DNA from: a virus
Strand: one strand, 5' to 3'
Length of the DNA: 38,402 bases
IMG/VR virus record: IMGVR_UViG_3300009151_004678
Location: 1-38,402 of that record
In this document: piece by piece, positions 1 through 8,823 of the stretch
Position numbering within the stretch: the stretch's first letter is position 1
Layout: each line of letters starts with the position of its first letter
Made by a program: the position numbers and the translations under genes
Notes under the pieces: model-generated
Told to the model about the DNA's origin: nothing
Seen by the model: the letters and a program-made list of their open reading frames with translations, nothing else
Database searches by the model: none

Positions 1-594
1 AATAGTTTTAACGGCACAACTAATCCTGCCACTCCAGTGATCGACATGAACGGAATTGATAATGTCAGCGTAGGCGATATGTTCCAACGTTCGAATCCGT
101 ACGCCACAGCACTCAAGCCGAGAATCAAACTCAATGACCTCAATGGTATTGCACTGGGTATGAATGTCAGTAACTTTGTATTCTGGAAAAATGGGTCGAA
201 CCCAGCAATCAATGCCAATCCTGCAAATGCTTTCAACCAGGCCAATCAATTAGCATTGGGAGTTTATCAGCGTACCTCTGGTATTACCGATGCCTTAACA
301 GACAACTCTACCAACATTACTTTGTTTACGTTTGATGCAATTTATATCAAGGCCATAAAGTTTGATTACACCATCGTGCGAGGCACGGCTGTGCGAACAG
401 GAAACTACACAGTGGTAGTAGGAACTGACTCGTCCGGTACAGGAATACAAGGTGTAGATGATGGCGTACAAAATTCTGTACCAGGTGTGACTTTTACTCA
501 AAGCGAATCTGGCAGTGTGGTCACGGTCAAATACACCACTACCTCAACTGGTAGTAACGGAACCATTTATTATTCAGTTACAAAACTAGCCTAA
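1..594 (+). CDS. Virion protein, C-terminal part (5' end outside window)
   Basis: The reading frame is open from the first base of the window, so the true start lies upstream. The GTG at 37 is only the first possible start codon inside the window. About 197 residues are visible. They are rich in Thr, Ser, Gly, Asn and Val, with alternating beta-strand-like segments, no cysteine and no membrane segment, ending in a Tyr-Tyr-Ser-Val stretch. This composition is usual for phage fibre, decoration or other surface virion proteins, but I recognise no family. The stop shares one base with the next gene (TAATG at 592-596), so the two are probably translated together. The virion assignment is inferred from composition and position. 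Confidence 0.6.
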   Translation, partial: NSFNGTTNPATPVIDMNGIDNVSVGDMFQRSNPYATALKPRIKLNDLNGIALGMNVSNFVFWKNGSNPAINANPANAFNQANQLALGVYQRTSGITDALTDNSTNITLFTFDAIYIKAIKFDYTIVRGTAVRTGNYTVVVGTDSSGTGIQGVDDGVQNSVPGVTFTQSESGSVVTVKYTTTSTGSNGTIYYSVTKLA

Positions 595-1019
595 TGTGGC
601 CTCGAACTTTTGCCGAAAGGCTTGAGAGTTGGGCACAACTCCGTCAACAAGCCGCCACCGCTGATGTAGAAACAGCACTCCGAGCCATCAATTCATGGTG
701 GTTTCAAACCCCCTGGCGAGCATATCATTTGCACTGGGACGATCGTGCCAGTTGGCCAGATCCCTGGCAATTATTGAGCGATGATATCTATTGTCCTCTT
801 GCTCGCGGACTAGGAATCCTGTATACTATAACTATGCTAGATCGTGCAGATCTGCAGGATGCTGTGTTGGCGGAGTTTGGTAGCGACAATTTAGTCCTGG
901 TTGCCAAAAAGAAATATATACTGAATTGGGATCCAGAGCAGATGTTAAATATCACTTTAGGGCGTTCCAAACCCCAACACAGCATTACGCAAGAGCAAAT
1001 ACAACAACAAATTAGGTAA
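594..1019 (+). CDS. Conserved phage protein of unknown function (Trp-rich)
   Basis: A 141-residue protein with no membrane segment or signal peptide. It is unusually rich in Trp, including a WW pair near residue 35 and WDDRASWPDPWQ near residues 48-59, followed by a short hydrophobic helix (around 70-80) and a Lys-rich YILNWDP segment. The type resembles conserved proteins of unknown function in T4-like phages of planktonic bacteria, though no function is known to me. It begins on the stop of the upstream virion gene and ends 2 nt before nrdA, so it lies in the same transcription unit. A role in virion assembly or nucleotide metabolism cannot be separated from the sequence. Confidence 0.75.
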   Translation: MWPRTFAERLESWAQLRQQAATADVETALRAINSWWFQTPWRAYHLHWDDRASWPDPWQLLSDDIYCPLARGLGILYTITMLDRADLQDAVLAEFGSDNLVLVAKKKYILNWDPEQMLNITLGRSKPQHSITQEQIQQQIR

Positions 1020-1021
1020 CA

Positions 1022-3337
1022 ATGAAGCAAATAACAGTACAAAAACGCAGTGGTCGCCGTGAACCACTAGCATTAGAAAAATGGCAGGCACAGATAGCCA
1101 AGGTTTGTGCAGGCATAGCAGATGTAAGTCAGTCAATGATAGAGATCAAAGCCCAGTTGCATTTTTATGATGGTATCACAACCAACGAAATTGATGGTAT
1201 CACGCTCAGAGCCATAGTGGATCTAATTGACGTAGAATCAAATCCCGATGTGGGGCACACCAACTATCAGTACGTGGCAGGCAAACAACGACTATCAATG
1301 TTGCGTAAGGATGTGTATGGCTCATACGATCCTCCTCACCTGTATGAAATTGTAAAGAAGAATGTGGAAACAGGACTTTACACTAGTGAACTATTAGAAT
1401 GGTATAGTGAAGAAGACTGGAATCGTATGGAAGACATGATTGATCATGGCAAGGACGAACAATATTCATATGCGGCAGTGGAACAATTGATTGAAAAATA
1501 TCTTGTGCGTAACAGAAGCACAAAGGAAATCTATGAAACGCCACAAGTTCGTTATATGATTGCGGCTGCCACGGTGTTCCACACGGAAGAACCCAACACA
1601 GCCCGTATGCGTTACATAAAGGAATACTACAATGCCGCAAGTGATGGATTATTTACCCTTGCTACTCCCGTGCTTGCTGGTCTCGGTACCCCTACTAAGC
1701 AATTCAGTTCGTGCGTACTCATTCGCAGTGATGATGACCTGGATAGTATTTTTGCTAGTGGCGAAATGATGGCCAAGTATGCCAGCAAACGTGCTGGTAT
1801 TGGCCTAGAGATTGGACGATTGCGTCCACTAGGCTCACCCATTCGTGGTGGCGAAATCATGCACACAGGCATGATACCATTTTTAAAGAAGTGGTTTGGC
1901 GACCTACGTAGTTGCTCACAAGGAGGTATTCGCAATGCAAGTGCTACTGTATTCTATCCTATTTGGCATCTTCAGTTTGATGATCTTATCGTTCTTAAAA
2001 ACAACCAAGGCACAGAAGAAACCCGTGTCCGGCACATGGACTATGGGGTTGTTCTTTCCGCATTTTTCTGGAGACGATTCAAGAACAAAGAAAACATAAC
2101 ATTCTTTGATCCCAACCAAGTACCTGAACTGTACGAAGCGTTCTATGCCAACACTGAACGTTTTGAAAAACTCTATGTGGAATACGAAAAGCGTCGGGAC
2201 CTGCGTACCAAGACCATGAGTGCAGAAGAAGTGTTCAAGTCAGGCATACTCAAAGAGCGTACTGACACTGGACGTATCTATCTTGTGTTTATCGACAACG
2301 TTCAGAACCAAGGACCGTTTGATACTGAATATCATACCATTTACCAGAGTAACCTTTGCTGTGAAATCTTACTTCCTACAAAACCTTTCAAACGTCTTGA
2401 CGATGCCGAAGGACGCATTGCTCTTTGCACACTGGGCTCAATTAACTGGGGTGCGTTCAGGAATCCTGAGGATATGCGTAGGGCTTGTAGAATTCTGCAA
2501 CGCAGTCTCTGTAACATTCTCGACTACCAAGACTTCCTGTCGATCCAGAGTCAGTTATCAAATGACGAAATTCAGCCGCTTGGTATCGGCATTACTAACT
2601 TGGCTTACTGGCATGCCAAGCGAGGACTGCAATATGGTAACAAAGACGCTCTTGGAGAGGTCAAATCTTGGATGGAACACCAGGCCTTCTATCTTACCGA
2701 AGCAACAGTTGAACTTGCTAAGGAAAGAGGCCGTTGCAAAGATTCTGACCGCACCTACTACGGTCGTGGTATATTTCCTTGGGAACGACGTGCCAACGGC
2801 GTAAATGAATTAACAGACTTCTCTCCTGAACTGAACTGGGAAGGCCTACGTGCCGAGATGCGTAGTTATGGAGTACGCAATGCTACACTGATGGCCATTG
2901 CACCTGTAGAGTCTAGTAGTGTAGTAATTAACTCTACCAATGGTATCGAAATGCCAATGAGCCTGATCAGTGTAAAAGAATCTAAGGCAGGGAGCCTTAC
3001 ACAAGTTGTACCTGAGTATCACAAGTTGAAAAACAAGTATCAAATGATGTGGGCACAGAAAGACTGCGATGGTTATTTGAAAACAGCGGCTGTGTTGGCG
3101 GCCTATGTTGATCAAAGCATCAGCACCAACACATTCTACAACCCAGCACACTTTGCTGACCGTAAAGTTCCAACAACGTTAATTGCCCGGAACTTGATGC
3201 AGGCACACCACTGGGGATTGAAAACATTCTATTACAGTTTGATTAACAAAGCAGGTAGTAAACAAACTGCTGAAGTGGCCCCTCTTGAAATCATTGACTT
3301 TGATCTTGAGGAAGACTGCGAAGCCTGTAAGTTATGA
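1022..3337 (+). CDS. nrdA: Ribonucleoside-diphosphate reductase, large subunit (class Ia)
   Basis: Reduces ribonucleoside diphosphates to deoxynucleotides for phage DNA synthesis, working with NrdB. At 771 residues it is full length. An N-terminal ATP-cone (about 1-90) is followed by the catalytic barrel. Expected residues are visible by comparison with the E. coli enzyme: redox Cys231 and Cys469, the N444-L-C446-C-E448 active-site segment with the thiyl Cys446, the Tyr737-Tyr738 radical-transfer pair, and a C-terminal CEAC (Cys766, Cys769) that would exchange with glutaredoxin. The E. coli tail pair is spaced differently. It is encoded upstream of nrdB and a glutaredoxin gene, so the full reduction chain is phage-encoded. 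Assignment is secure. Confidence 0.97.
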   Translation: MKQITVQKRSGRREPLALEKWQAQIAKVCAGIADVSQSMIEIKAQLHFYDGITTNEIDGITLRAIVDLIDVESNPDVGHTNYQYVAGKQRLSMLRKDVYGSYDPPHLYEIVKKNVETGLYTSELLEWYSEEDWNRMEDMIDHGKDEQYSYAAVEQLIEKYLVRNRSTKEIYETPQVRYMIAAATVFHTEEPNTARMRYIKEYYNAASDGLFTLATPVLAGLGTPTKQFSSCVLIRSDDDLDSIFASGEMMAKYASKRAGIGLEIGRLRPLGSPIRGGEIMHTGMIPFLKKWFGDLRSCSQGGIRNASATVFYPIWHLQFDDLIVLKNNQGTEETRVRHMDYGVVLSAFFWRRFKNKENITFFDPNQVPELYEAFYANTERFEKLYVEYEKRRDLRTKTMSAEEVFKSGILKERTDTGRIYLVFIDNVQNQGPFDTEYHTIYQSNLCCEILLPTKPFKRLDDAEGRIALCTLGSINWGAFRNPEDMRRACRILQRSLCNILDYQDFLSIQSQLSNDEIQPLGIGITNLAYWHAKRGLQYGNKDALGEVKSWMEHQAFYLTEATVELAKERGRCKDSDRTYYGRGIFPWERRANGVNELTDFSPELNWEGLRAEMRSYGVRNATLMAIAPVESSSVVINSTNGIEMPMSLISVKESKAGSLTQVVPEYHKLKNKYQMMWAQKDCDGYLKTAAVLAAYVDQSISTNTFYNPAHFADRKVPTTLIARNLMQAHHWGLKTFYYSLINKAGSKQTAEVAPLEIIDFDLEEDCEACKL

Positions 3338-3525
3338 ACAGTTTAGAAAAGATCTGGGCCCGGGCTACTGGGCACTTGATGGGCGAGTCTGATCATGATC
3401 GTCCAGATGTACCTATATTGACCTTGAGTGAAGCTCGCATTGCTTTGTTTTTGAAAACTTTCTGGGTAACCATACACGTGATAACTTGTTGTTTTATTAT
3501 TGCTGGCGTTGTAAGACACTGGTAA
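3334..3525 (+). CDS. Small single-pass membrane protein downstream of nrdA
   Basis: A 63-residue protein beginning in an ATGA overlap with the nrdA stop. The first 30 residues are polar and include a His-Asp-rich stretch. Residues about 38-60 form one hydrophobic segment with two adjacent cysteines, so a single membrane helix with a short C-terminal tail is likely. Small membrane proteins beside nrdA occur in several T4-like phages, but no function is known. The tight overlap suggests translational coupling to NrdA. Confidence 0.75.
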   Translation: MNSLEKIWARATGHLMGESDHDRPDVPILTLSEARIALFLKTFWVTIHVITCCFIIAGVVRHW

Positions 3526-3526
3526 A

Positions 3527-4777
3527 ATGAATATCCTATTTTCGTATCAATCTCACGTGATGACAATACTAATTGATAGTTTGTCTCGAGCTGGGCATAC
3601 TGTTGATGTTGTCGTGCCCGGCTGGGTTCCTGGTTTAAGAATAGAAGGATTGTCTAAATACAAAACTACAATTTGTAAAGATAGCAATGAGTTTCTGTCT
3701 ATTGTTAACAATAGTCTTGATAGCGGTCAATACGATTATTTTTATCCCAGCTGGTCAGATTTTGTTACATCAAAAGCAGTCGAAGCAAATGAACGCAACA
3801 ACTTGCCAACTATACCAGGTTCAGCCGCTGAATATATCAACACCAAGGATTCCTATTATAAAATTTTTGAACAGTTAGATATTCCTGTTCCCGAAATATA
3901 TGCAATGATACCGTTGGGTCAAAATCTTGATACAGTTCCTGACAACATAAATTTTCCTTGCGTTGCAAAACCCAGTCATGCAGTAAGCAAACCTGGCATG
4001 CAAATACTCAACAATCAACAAGAATTAATTGATTTTTTCTCATCACAATCTCAACGTATCAATCCTCAATACAATCCTCGTGGCAAGCCATATATGCTAC
4101 AACAATACATAGTTGGAGATGCATTTAGTATCATGGGGCATGTGGTTGATGGCCAAGTCACTATTGATTTTGCGTATGATATCGAAACTGACTGTAAGCC
4201 TTACGCATCCGAGACTGGTTGTGTATTTCCTAGCAAACAAAATACAGAGCAGTTGATTCCTTACATTCAAAAGTTCTTTGATCATATCAAAATAGATAAT
4301 ACTATTTGGATGTTTGATCTCATAGTTGATCAAGAACAAAAGTTTTATTTTATAGATTTTGGGGCACGAGCACCTACCAACCCGCAGTTGTTGGTCAAAT
4401 ACAGTGGCGAACCGGACTATGCGGCCAAAATAATAGACCGTTTGTTTAACCACAAGAAATTTGTGTTAAATAACACTCACGCAGTGATTTGGAGGCAATT
4501 AAAAATGCCAGCAGGGTTAATTGAGTCTCTAGAGTGCTATCGACCAGAACTAGCAGTAGAACTTAACTTGCCACAAGATGCAATTTGGACACCTACTAAT
4601 GATTACGAAGTACATCAAAATCCATATGCTGTAGTGGTTGCAGATACTTTGGAACAAGCAGAACAAAAGTTCATTGACTTACAACAATCGATTGTAGTAA
4701 AATACAAGATGCAGTTCAAAGATCGGTATTCTGAAATCTTTTGGAAAAAGAAATGTCAAAACAACAATATAATTTAA
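3527..4777 (+). CDS. ATP-grasp domain protein lying between nrdA and nrdB
   Basis: A 416-residue protein with the layout of ATP-grasp carboxylate-amine ligases: an N-terminal alpha/beta domain opening with MNILFSYQSH, a nucleotide-binding lysine segment (FPCVAKPSHA near 144-153), a PYMLQQYIVGD strand near 189-199, and a metal-binding FDLIV...YFIDFGARAPTNP segment near 265-290 carrying acidic and Asn ligands. Such enzymes join a carboxylate to an amine through an acyl-phosphate, but the substrates cannot be read here. It separates nrdA from nrdB and its 3' end overlaps nrdB by 25 nt. It looks more AT-rich than the flanking reductase genes, which suggests later insertion. No Shine-Dalgarno is visible before the ATG. 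Confidence 0.8.
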   Translation: MNILFSYQSHVMTILIDSLSRAGHTVDVVVPGWVPGLRIEGLSKYKTTICKDSNEFLSIVNNSLDSGQYDYFYPSWSDFVTSKAVEANERNNLPTIPGSAAEYINTKDSYYKIFEQLDIPVPEIYAMIPLGQNLDTVPDNINFPCVAKPSHAVSKPGMQILNNQQELIDFFSSQSQRINPQYNPRGKPYMLQQYIVGDAFSIMGHVVDGQVTIDFAYDIETDCKPYASETGCVFPSKQNTEQLIPYIQKFFDHIKIDNTIWMFDLIVDQEQKFYFIDFGARAPTNPQLLVKYSGEPDYAAKIIDRLFNHKKFVLNNTHAVIWRQLKMPAGLIESLECYRPELAVELNLPQDAIWTPTNDYEVHQNPYAVVVADTLEQAEQKFIDLQQSIVVKYKMQFKDRYSEIFWKKKCQNNNII

Positions 4778-5853
4778 AAACAAAAACAGATTATCTAAAC
4801 CGTAAAATGTTTCTGGACCCAGCAGGCCCTGTTACAGTCCAACGGTTTGAAGAAGTCAAGTATAACAAACTGGTCAAGTACGAACAAGAAGCACGTGGGT
4901 TCTTTTGGGTACCAGAAGAAATCTCTTTGACCAAAGATGCACAAGACTTTAAAGATGCCAGTGACACTGTCAAACATATTTTTACATCAAACTTACTACG
5001 CCAAACAGCACTAGACTCGTTGCAAGGCCGTGGCCCCAGTCAAATCTTTACACCTGTTGTATCGATTCCTGAACTTGAAGCCTTGATCTACAACTGGACC
5101 TTCTTTGAAACCAACATTCACAGTCGCTCATACAGTCACATTATTCGCAACATCTACAACGTGCCCAAGGATGTGTTCAACACAATCCACGAGACACAAG
5201 AGATTGTGGATATGGCATCGAGTGTGGGCAAATACTACGATGATTTGCACCGGTTCAATTGTAGTGTTGAACTAGGCATTACTGGTAGCGAACCCGAACA
5301 TATCAAGGCAGTTTGGCTGGCACTGAACGCAAGTTACGCATTAGAAGCATTCCGCTTCATGGTATCATTTGCCACAAGTTTAGCCATGGTGGAGAACAAA
5401 ATCTTTATCGGCAACGGTAACATCATTCAGTTGATCCTACAAGATGAAATGCTACACAAAGAGTGGACTGGGTGGTTGATCAATCAAGTGGTCAAAGAAG
5501 ATCCAAGATTTGCCGCTGCCAAAGCCGAATGCGAAGGCGAAGTGTATCAGATGTATCTGGATGTGATCCGTGAAGAAAAAGCCTGGGCTGACTACTTGTT
5601 CAACAAAGGCCCGGTGATCGGACTTAATGCTAACATTCTCAAAGACTTTGTGGACTTCACAGCATTCAACGCACTCAAAGAAATTGGCATCAAGTACACA
5701 CAAGAGCATCCACGTTCAACGCCTATCCCTTGGTTTACCAAGCACGTGGACACCAGCAAGAAACAAACAGCATTACAAGAAAACGAAAGCACCAACTATG
5801 TTATTGGTGTCATGAGTGACAGCATTGACTACGACGAGTTACCAGAACTATAA
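4753..5853 (+). CDS. nrdB: Ribonucleoside-diphosphate reductase, small subunit
   Basis: The radical-generating R2 subunit, 366 residues from the ATG at 4753. A TTG at 4741 is also in frame, but the ATG fits the family start better. Di-iron ligand motifs are present: Asp88 in LDSLQGRGP, Glu119, His123, the ALEAFRF glutamate near 205, and DEMLH near 237-241. Tyr127 in HSRSYSH is the expected radical tyrosine. Oddly, Glu119 and His123 are four residues apart, where E. coli has Glu115 and His118, so one residue is inserted inside the EXXH ligand pair. The gene overlaps the ATP-grasp gene by 25 nt and is followed 14 nt later by a glutaredoxin. Confidence 0.95.
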   Translation: MSKQQYNLKTKTDYLNRKMFLDPAGPVTVQRFEEVKYNKLVKYEQEARGFFWVPEEISLTKDAQDFKDASDTVKHIFTSNLLRQTALDSLQGRGPSQIFTPVVSIPELEALIYNWTFFETNIHSRSYSHIIRNIYNVPKDVFNTIHETQEIVDMASSVGKYYDDLHRFNCSVELGITGSEPEHIKAVWLALNASYALEAFRFMVSFATSLAMVENKIFIGNGNIIQLILQDEMLHKEWTGWLINQVVKEDPRFAAAKAECEGEVYQMYLDVIREEKAWADYLFNKGPVIGLNANILKDFVDFTAFNALKEIGIKYTQEHPRSTPIPWFTKHVDTSKKQTALQENESTNYVIGVMSDSIDYDELPEL

Positions 5854-5867
5854 CAAGGAGAATAAAA

Positions 5868-6092
5868 ATGAAAGCAATTGTATGGTCAAAAGACCAATGT
5901 CCCTACTGTGTCCAGGCCAAGGCATTGTTAGAGTCAAGAGGAATTGAATACGAAGAGCGAAACATCAACAACGGCTGGGACAAAGAAGATTTGCTAGCCG
6001 CCGTACCTGGTGCTAGAACATTACCACAAATCTTTTTAGATGAACAACTTGTGGGTGGATTTACTGAACTAAGAAAGCGACTAACCGAATGA
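5868..6092 (+). CDS. Glutaredoxin
   Basis: A 74-residue dithiol glutaredoxin. The CPYC active site is at residues 11-14, the cis-proline segment TLPQIF is near 52-57, and the GGF glutathione-binding turn near 63-65. It most likely re-reduces the C-terminal cysteine pair of NrdA after each catalytic cycle, as its place directly after nrdB suggests. A strong Shine-Dalgarno (AAGGAG at 5855-5860) precedes the ATG. Its stop overlaps the next start (ATGA at 6089). Confidence 0.93.
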   Translation: MKAIVWSKDQCPYCVQAKALLESRGIEYEERNINNGWDKEDLLAAVPGARTLPQIFLDEQLVGGFTELRKRLTE

Positions 6093-6388
6093 CATTCGAA
6101 CAAAATCAAGTGTACACTTTTAAACTCAACTCCGGTGAAGAGTTGATTGCTCGTGTTGAAAAACCCGGCACTGAGTGGATCACTATCAGCGATCCTGTGA
6201 GCGTGGCTCCTGGACCACAAGGCATGGGACTTGTGCCCAGTTTGTTTACCGCAGATATCAAGCGGGAAATCCAACTAAATATCAACAGCATATCACTTTA
6301 TGCCTATGCTGAAGATGCTGTTAAAATGAAATACATTGAAGCAACTACAGGCATCAAAGTTCCAGACAAGAAACTCATACTAGGATAA
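6089..6388 (+). CDS. Conserved phage protein, possibly Sm-like fold
   Basis: A 99-residue protein starting in an ATGA overlap with the glutaredoxin gene. The pattern VYTFKLNSGEELIARVE followed by WITISDPVSV resembles the two-strand start of an Sm/LSm-like small barrel, and the rest is mixed alpha/beta with a Lys-rich end. Similar short proteins occur in T4-like phages of planktonic bacteria without a known function. If the Sm resemblance is real, RNA binding is possible. This is a weak inference from strand pattern only. Confidence 0.7.
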   Translation: MTFEQNQVYTFKLNSGEELIARVEKPGTEWITISDPVSVAPGPQGMGLVPSLFTADIKREIQLNINSISLYAYAEDAVKMKYIEATTGIKVPDKKLILG

Positions 6389-6389
6389 A

Positions 6390-6680
6390 ATGCCAGCAGT
6401 ACAGAGAGACGGTGATCTAAATGATGCAGGCGGAGCAACTTCCGGCGGCGTAGCCTCTGTACGAGTAAATGGCATTCCGGTTACTGTAAACGGAAATCCA
6501 GTGTCTGAACACGCACCCTGGAGTCCAAAAGCCGCTCACGCACCTCACATAGCGGCTGCTACTGCTGGCGGGTCAGGATCGGTCAGTGCTGGAGGCATAC
6601 CCATAGTGTATACCGGTGCTAGTGACACCTGCGGTCATTCGCGCACAGGTGGTAGCGACAACGTGAATGTGGCCGCATAA
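6390..6680 (+). CDS. PAAR-motif tail spike tip protein
   Basis: A 96-residue PAAR-type protein. It is Gly-rich with repeated short beta segments (VASVRVNGIPVTVNG, SGSVSAGGIPIVYTG) and conserved His and Cys positions (His near 41, 50 and 53; Cys80 and His82) suited to holding one metal ion at the tip. PAAR proteins form the sharp cone on the central spike of contractile tails and pierce the outer membrane. This agrees with a myovirus and a Gram-negative host. The stop overlaps the next start by one base (TAATG), so the large downstream protein is probably its structural partner. Confidence 0.88.
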   Translation: MPAVQRDGDLNDAGGATSGGVASVRVNGIPVTVNGNPVSEHAPWSPKAAHAPHIAAATAGGSGSVSAGGIPIVYTGASDTCGHSRTGGSDNVNVAA

Positions 6681-8719
6681 TGGCCACTATTACTAGTCCT
6701 TTACAGTTAACAGTATTCGCTGCCTTGGCTCAGAACCAAGGACTCAAGCCATTCCCTCCAGCCTTGGCTGCCGCAATTGCCGCATTCAATGCCACCACAG
6801 TGATGCAAAACTTTTTTGCGGCTGTGAGTTTTTACAAAGCACAAACATTTGCCACACAGTCCACACTGACCAGTTTGTTGAGCATTGGTAACTCGGTATG
6901 TCCGGCACTGGGCAACAGTATCCCAGTTAGTCCTATTGGAACATATCCTTACCTGAATAGCGAATATCTGATCAATTATCTTGGTGCAGTAGATGGATCC
7001 ACAATTGATCCGTCGGGCTTTAGTATGTTGATAGAACAAACCTGTGCCGCTTACCTTGGCAATGGCGACGCTAGTAAATTTGCCCAAGGGTTTATGGCTG
7101 TACAAGGTTATATTACCAGCACCAACAAATATATCAACAGTTCTGTAAATGCCAATCAGTATCTTGGTCCATTGTTTACCAACATGGATAATTTAACAAC
7201 AGCCAACATATCCAGCATGACCACTGATTTACCCAGTTACGGAGTTGATCTTGCCAATCAGGGTAATCTATGGAGCATGAAAAAATTAGACCTGTACGGA
7301 ACACCGGCTGGGCTGTTACAACAAATATCTTCGCTGGCAGGGATCAAAGCACGTACAGTACCAGATTTACAAAATGCCTTGCTTGCCCAAGGACTGTCTG
7401 CAACGGATATTGCCAATCTAGTCAATGATAATCGTGTGGGTTTAAACAAACCCAATGGATTAACACCAAACGAATTTGATAAATTACAAATATCAATTTA
7501 CAACGCCATGGCCAATGTATCAGGTGATGCATTAACTCAAATACTAGACATCTTGGGAGTGACCACCCCAAATGTTAATACTCTTGCTGACTTATTAAAT
7601 CCTGTGATTATGTTTCCCTTGAGTTATGCGTCATTGCAGACACCCAGTCCCAATGGTGCCATACCAATCTTTAATTCAACCGGCGCAGTAAATTCCAACA
7701 TTACTCCCATAGTCAACAGTTATCTACCCACAGCATCAGGATGTGATGAACTAGGCAAGATCATTCCGCCGGCACAGGCCACCGCCAACAAAGCCATTCA
7801 AGTGGCATTCCAACAAATTAACAATGTGCCTAACACCACGTTGCCACGATTGGCTGACGCTGTATTAGGCACGGTTGATAATCCTTGGATGGTCACACAA
7901 CCATACTTGGCAAATACCGTGGTCAGCTACGGCAGTCCTGTACCAAGTTATTATCGCGCCATCGTTGATGTTCCAGCTGGCATTGATATTAACAATACTG
8001 CTTATTGGTCTCCTACCACACTAGGAGGTCTTAGTACCATGGCCGACTTGCCATTGATACAGGCGCAAACTACACCAGTTGACAGTTCGGTGACTGATTA
8101 TATTTCAACCACAATGGCCACAGGCACAGGCCCTGATGGTACCATTACCACTTATGATGTATTGGGCCTGGCTATTGACAGTGACAACTTTGCCGCACAA
8201 CTAAACACCGCCACTGCCGCGATTAATACGTTGCAAGGTGCAGGCAGTCTTGCTACATTGAATACCGCTTACATAAACATCTTGTCAGCAGTGAGTGATG
8301 CCAACGTACAAACACAAATTACCAATGCCAATGCGGCCATTGCCGCACTCAGTGCCAATCCAAATGTAACCACATTGAATTCGGCCTGGACCTACATGGC
8401 CAACCTGATGAATCTCTCGGCTAAATACACTAGCCAAGCAGGTATTGATTATTTCAACTTGCAATCCAGTGATAAGAACAGCGTATACAGTTTTTCACAG
8501 AACTTGGCTTATTATGGATTACTCACAGCCAATGGCGATGCGGCTGAGTTTTTGGAAAACATCGCTGACATCACGACCCTAGGTGGCCAAGCCATTGTGG
8601 GTGCCATGCGTGAAGGTCGCAACAATGCAAGATTGGGTGCGGCCAGTTTATACAATACCAATCAGATTCCTAGCAATCCTGAAGTAGCGCCGATCCCAGT
8701 AATTACACCAATTACCTGA
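6680..8719 (+). CDS. Large virion protein, probably baseplate or tail (VrlC-like)
   Basis: A 679-residue protein following the PAAR gene with a one-base overlap. It is dominated by Ala, Thr, Asn and Leu, has long helical stretches and is nearly free of charge clusters. Residues about 395-445 read like a small carbohydrate-binding module: PWMVTQPYLANTVVSYG, then PSYYRAIVDVPAGIDI, then a Trp (W...Y.....V.Y....YYRA......W pattern). Large VrlC-annotated virion proteins sit beside PAAR genes in T4-like phages of planktonic bacteria, and this fits by length and place. A baseplate or host-contact role is likely. The sugar-binding module is an inference from aromatic spacing. Confidence 0.7.
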   Translation: MATITSPLQLTVFAALAQNQGLKPFPPALAAAIAAFNATTVMQNFFAAVSFYKAQTFATQSTLTSLLSIGNSVCPALGNSIPVSPIGTYPYLNSEYLINYLGAVDGSTIDPSGFSMLIEQTCAAYLGNGDASKFAQGFMAVQGYITSTNKYINSSVNANQYLGPLFTNMDNLTTANISSMTTDLPSYGVDLANQGNLWSMKKLDLYGTPAGLLQQISSLAGIKARTVPDLQNALLAQGLSATDIANLVNDNRVGLNKPNGLTPNEFDKLQISIYNAMANVSGDALTQILDILGVTTPNVNTLADLLNPVIMFPLSYASLQTPSPNGAIPIFNSTGAVNSNITPIVNSYLPTASGCDELGKIIPPAQATANKAIQVAFQQINNVPNTTLPRLADAVLGTVDNPWMVTQPYLANTVVSYGSPVPSYYRAIVDVPAGIDINNTAYWSPTTLGGLSTMADLPLIQAQTTPVDSSVTDYISTTMATGTGPDGTITTYDVLGLAIDSDNFAAQLNTATAAINTLQGAGSLATLNTAYINILSAVSDANVQTQITNANAAIAALSANPNVTTLNSAWTYMANLMNLSAKYTSQAGIDYFNLQSSDKNSVYSFSQNLAYYGLLTANGDAAEFLENIADITTLGGQAIVGAMREGRNNARLGAASLYNTNQIPSNPEVAPIPVITPIT

Positions 8720-8750
8720 TCAAATTGGCTATTTTGAGATTGATTTCCTA

Positions 8751-8779
8751 TTGACTTAGTACTAACACGCATATATAAT
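8751..8779 (+). promoter_or_regulatory. Sigma70-type promoter of the outer-membrane barrel gene
   Basis: TTGACT at 8751-8756 and a perfect TATAAT at 8774-8779, separated by exactly 17 nt. It lies in the 104-nt gap after the tail gene, 44 nt before the barrel ATG, and is followed by AAAAGGAAA as ribosome binding site. Confidence 0.85.
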
Positions 8780-8823
8780 ACAGATTGACTCACGTCATTC
8801 TACTTTTAAAAGGAAAAAACTAA

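Noticed and set aside
4741-4752. TTG at 4741 as the nrdB start
   Set aside because: The ATG at 4753 gives a family-like N-terminus; the TTG only adds Met-Glu-Lys-Glu.
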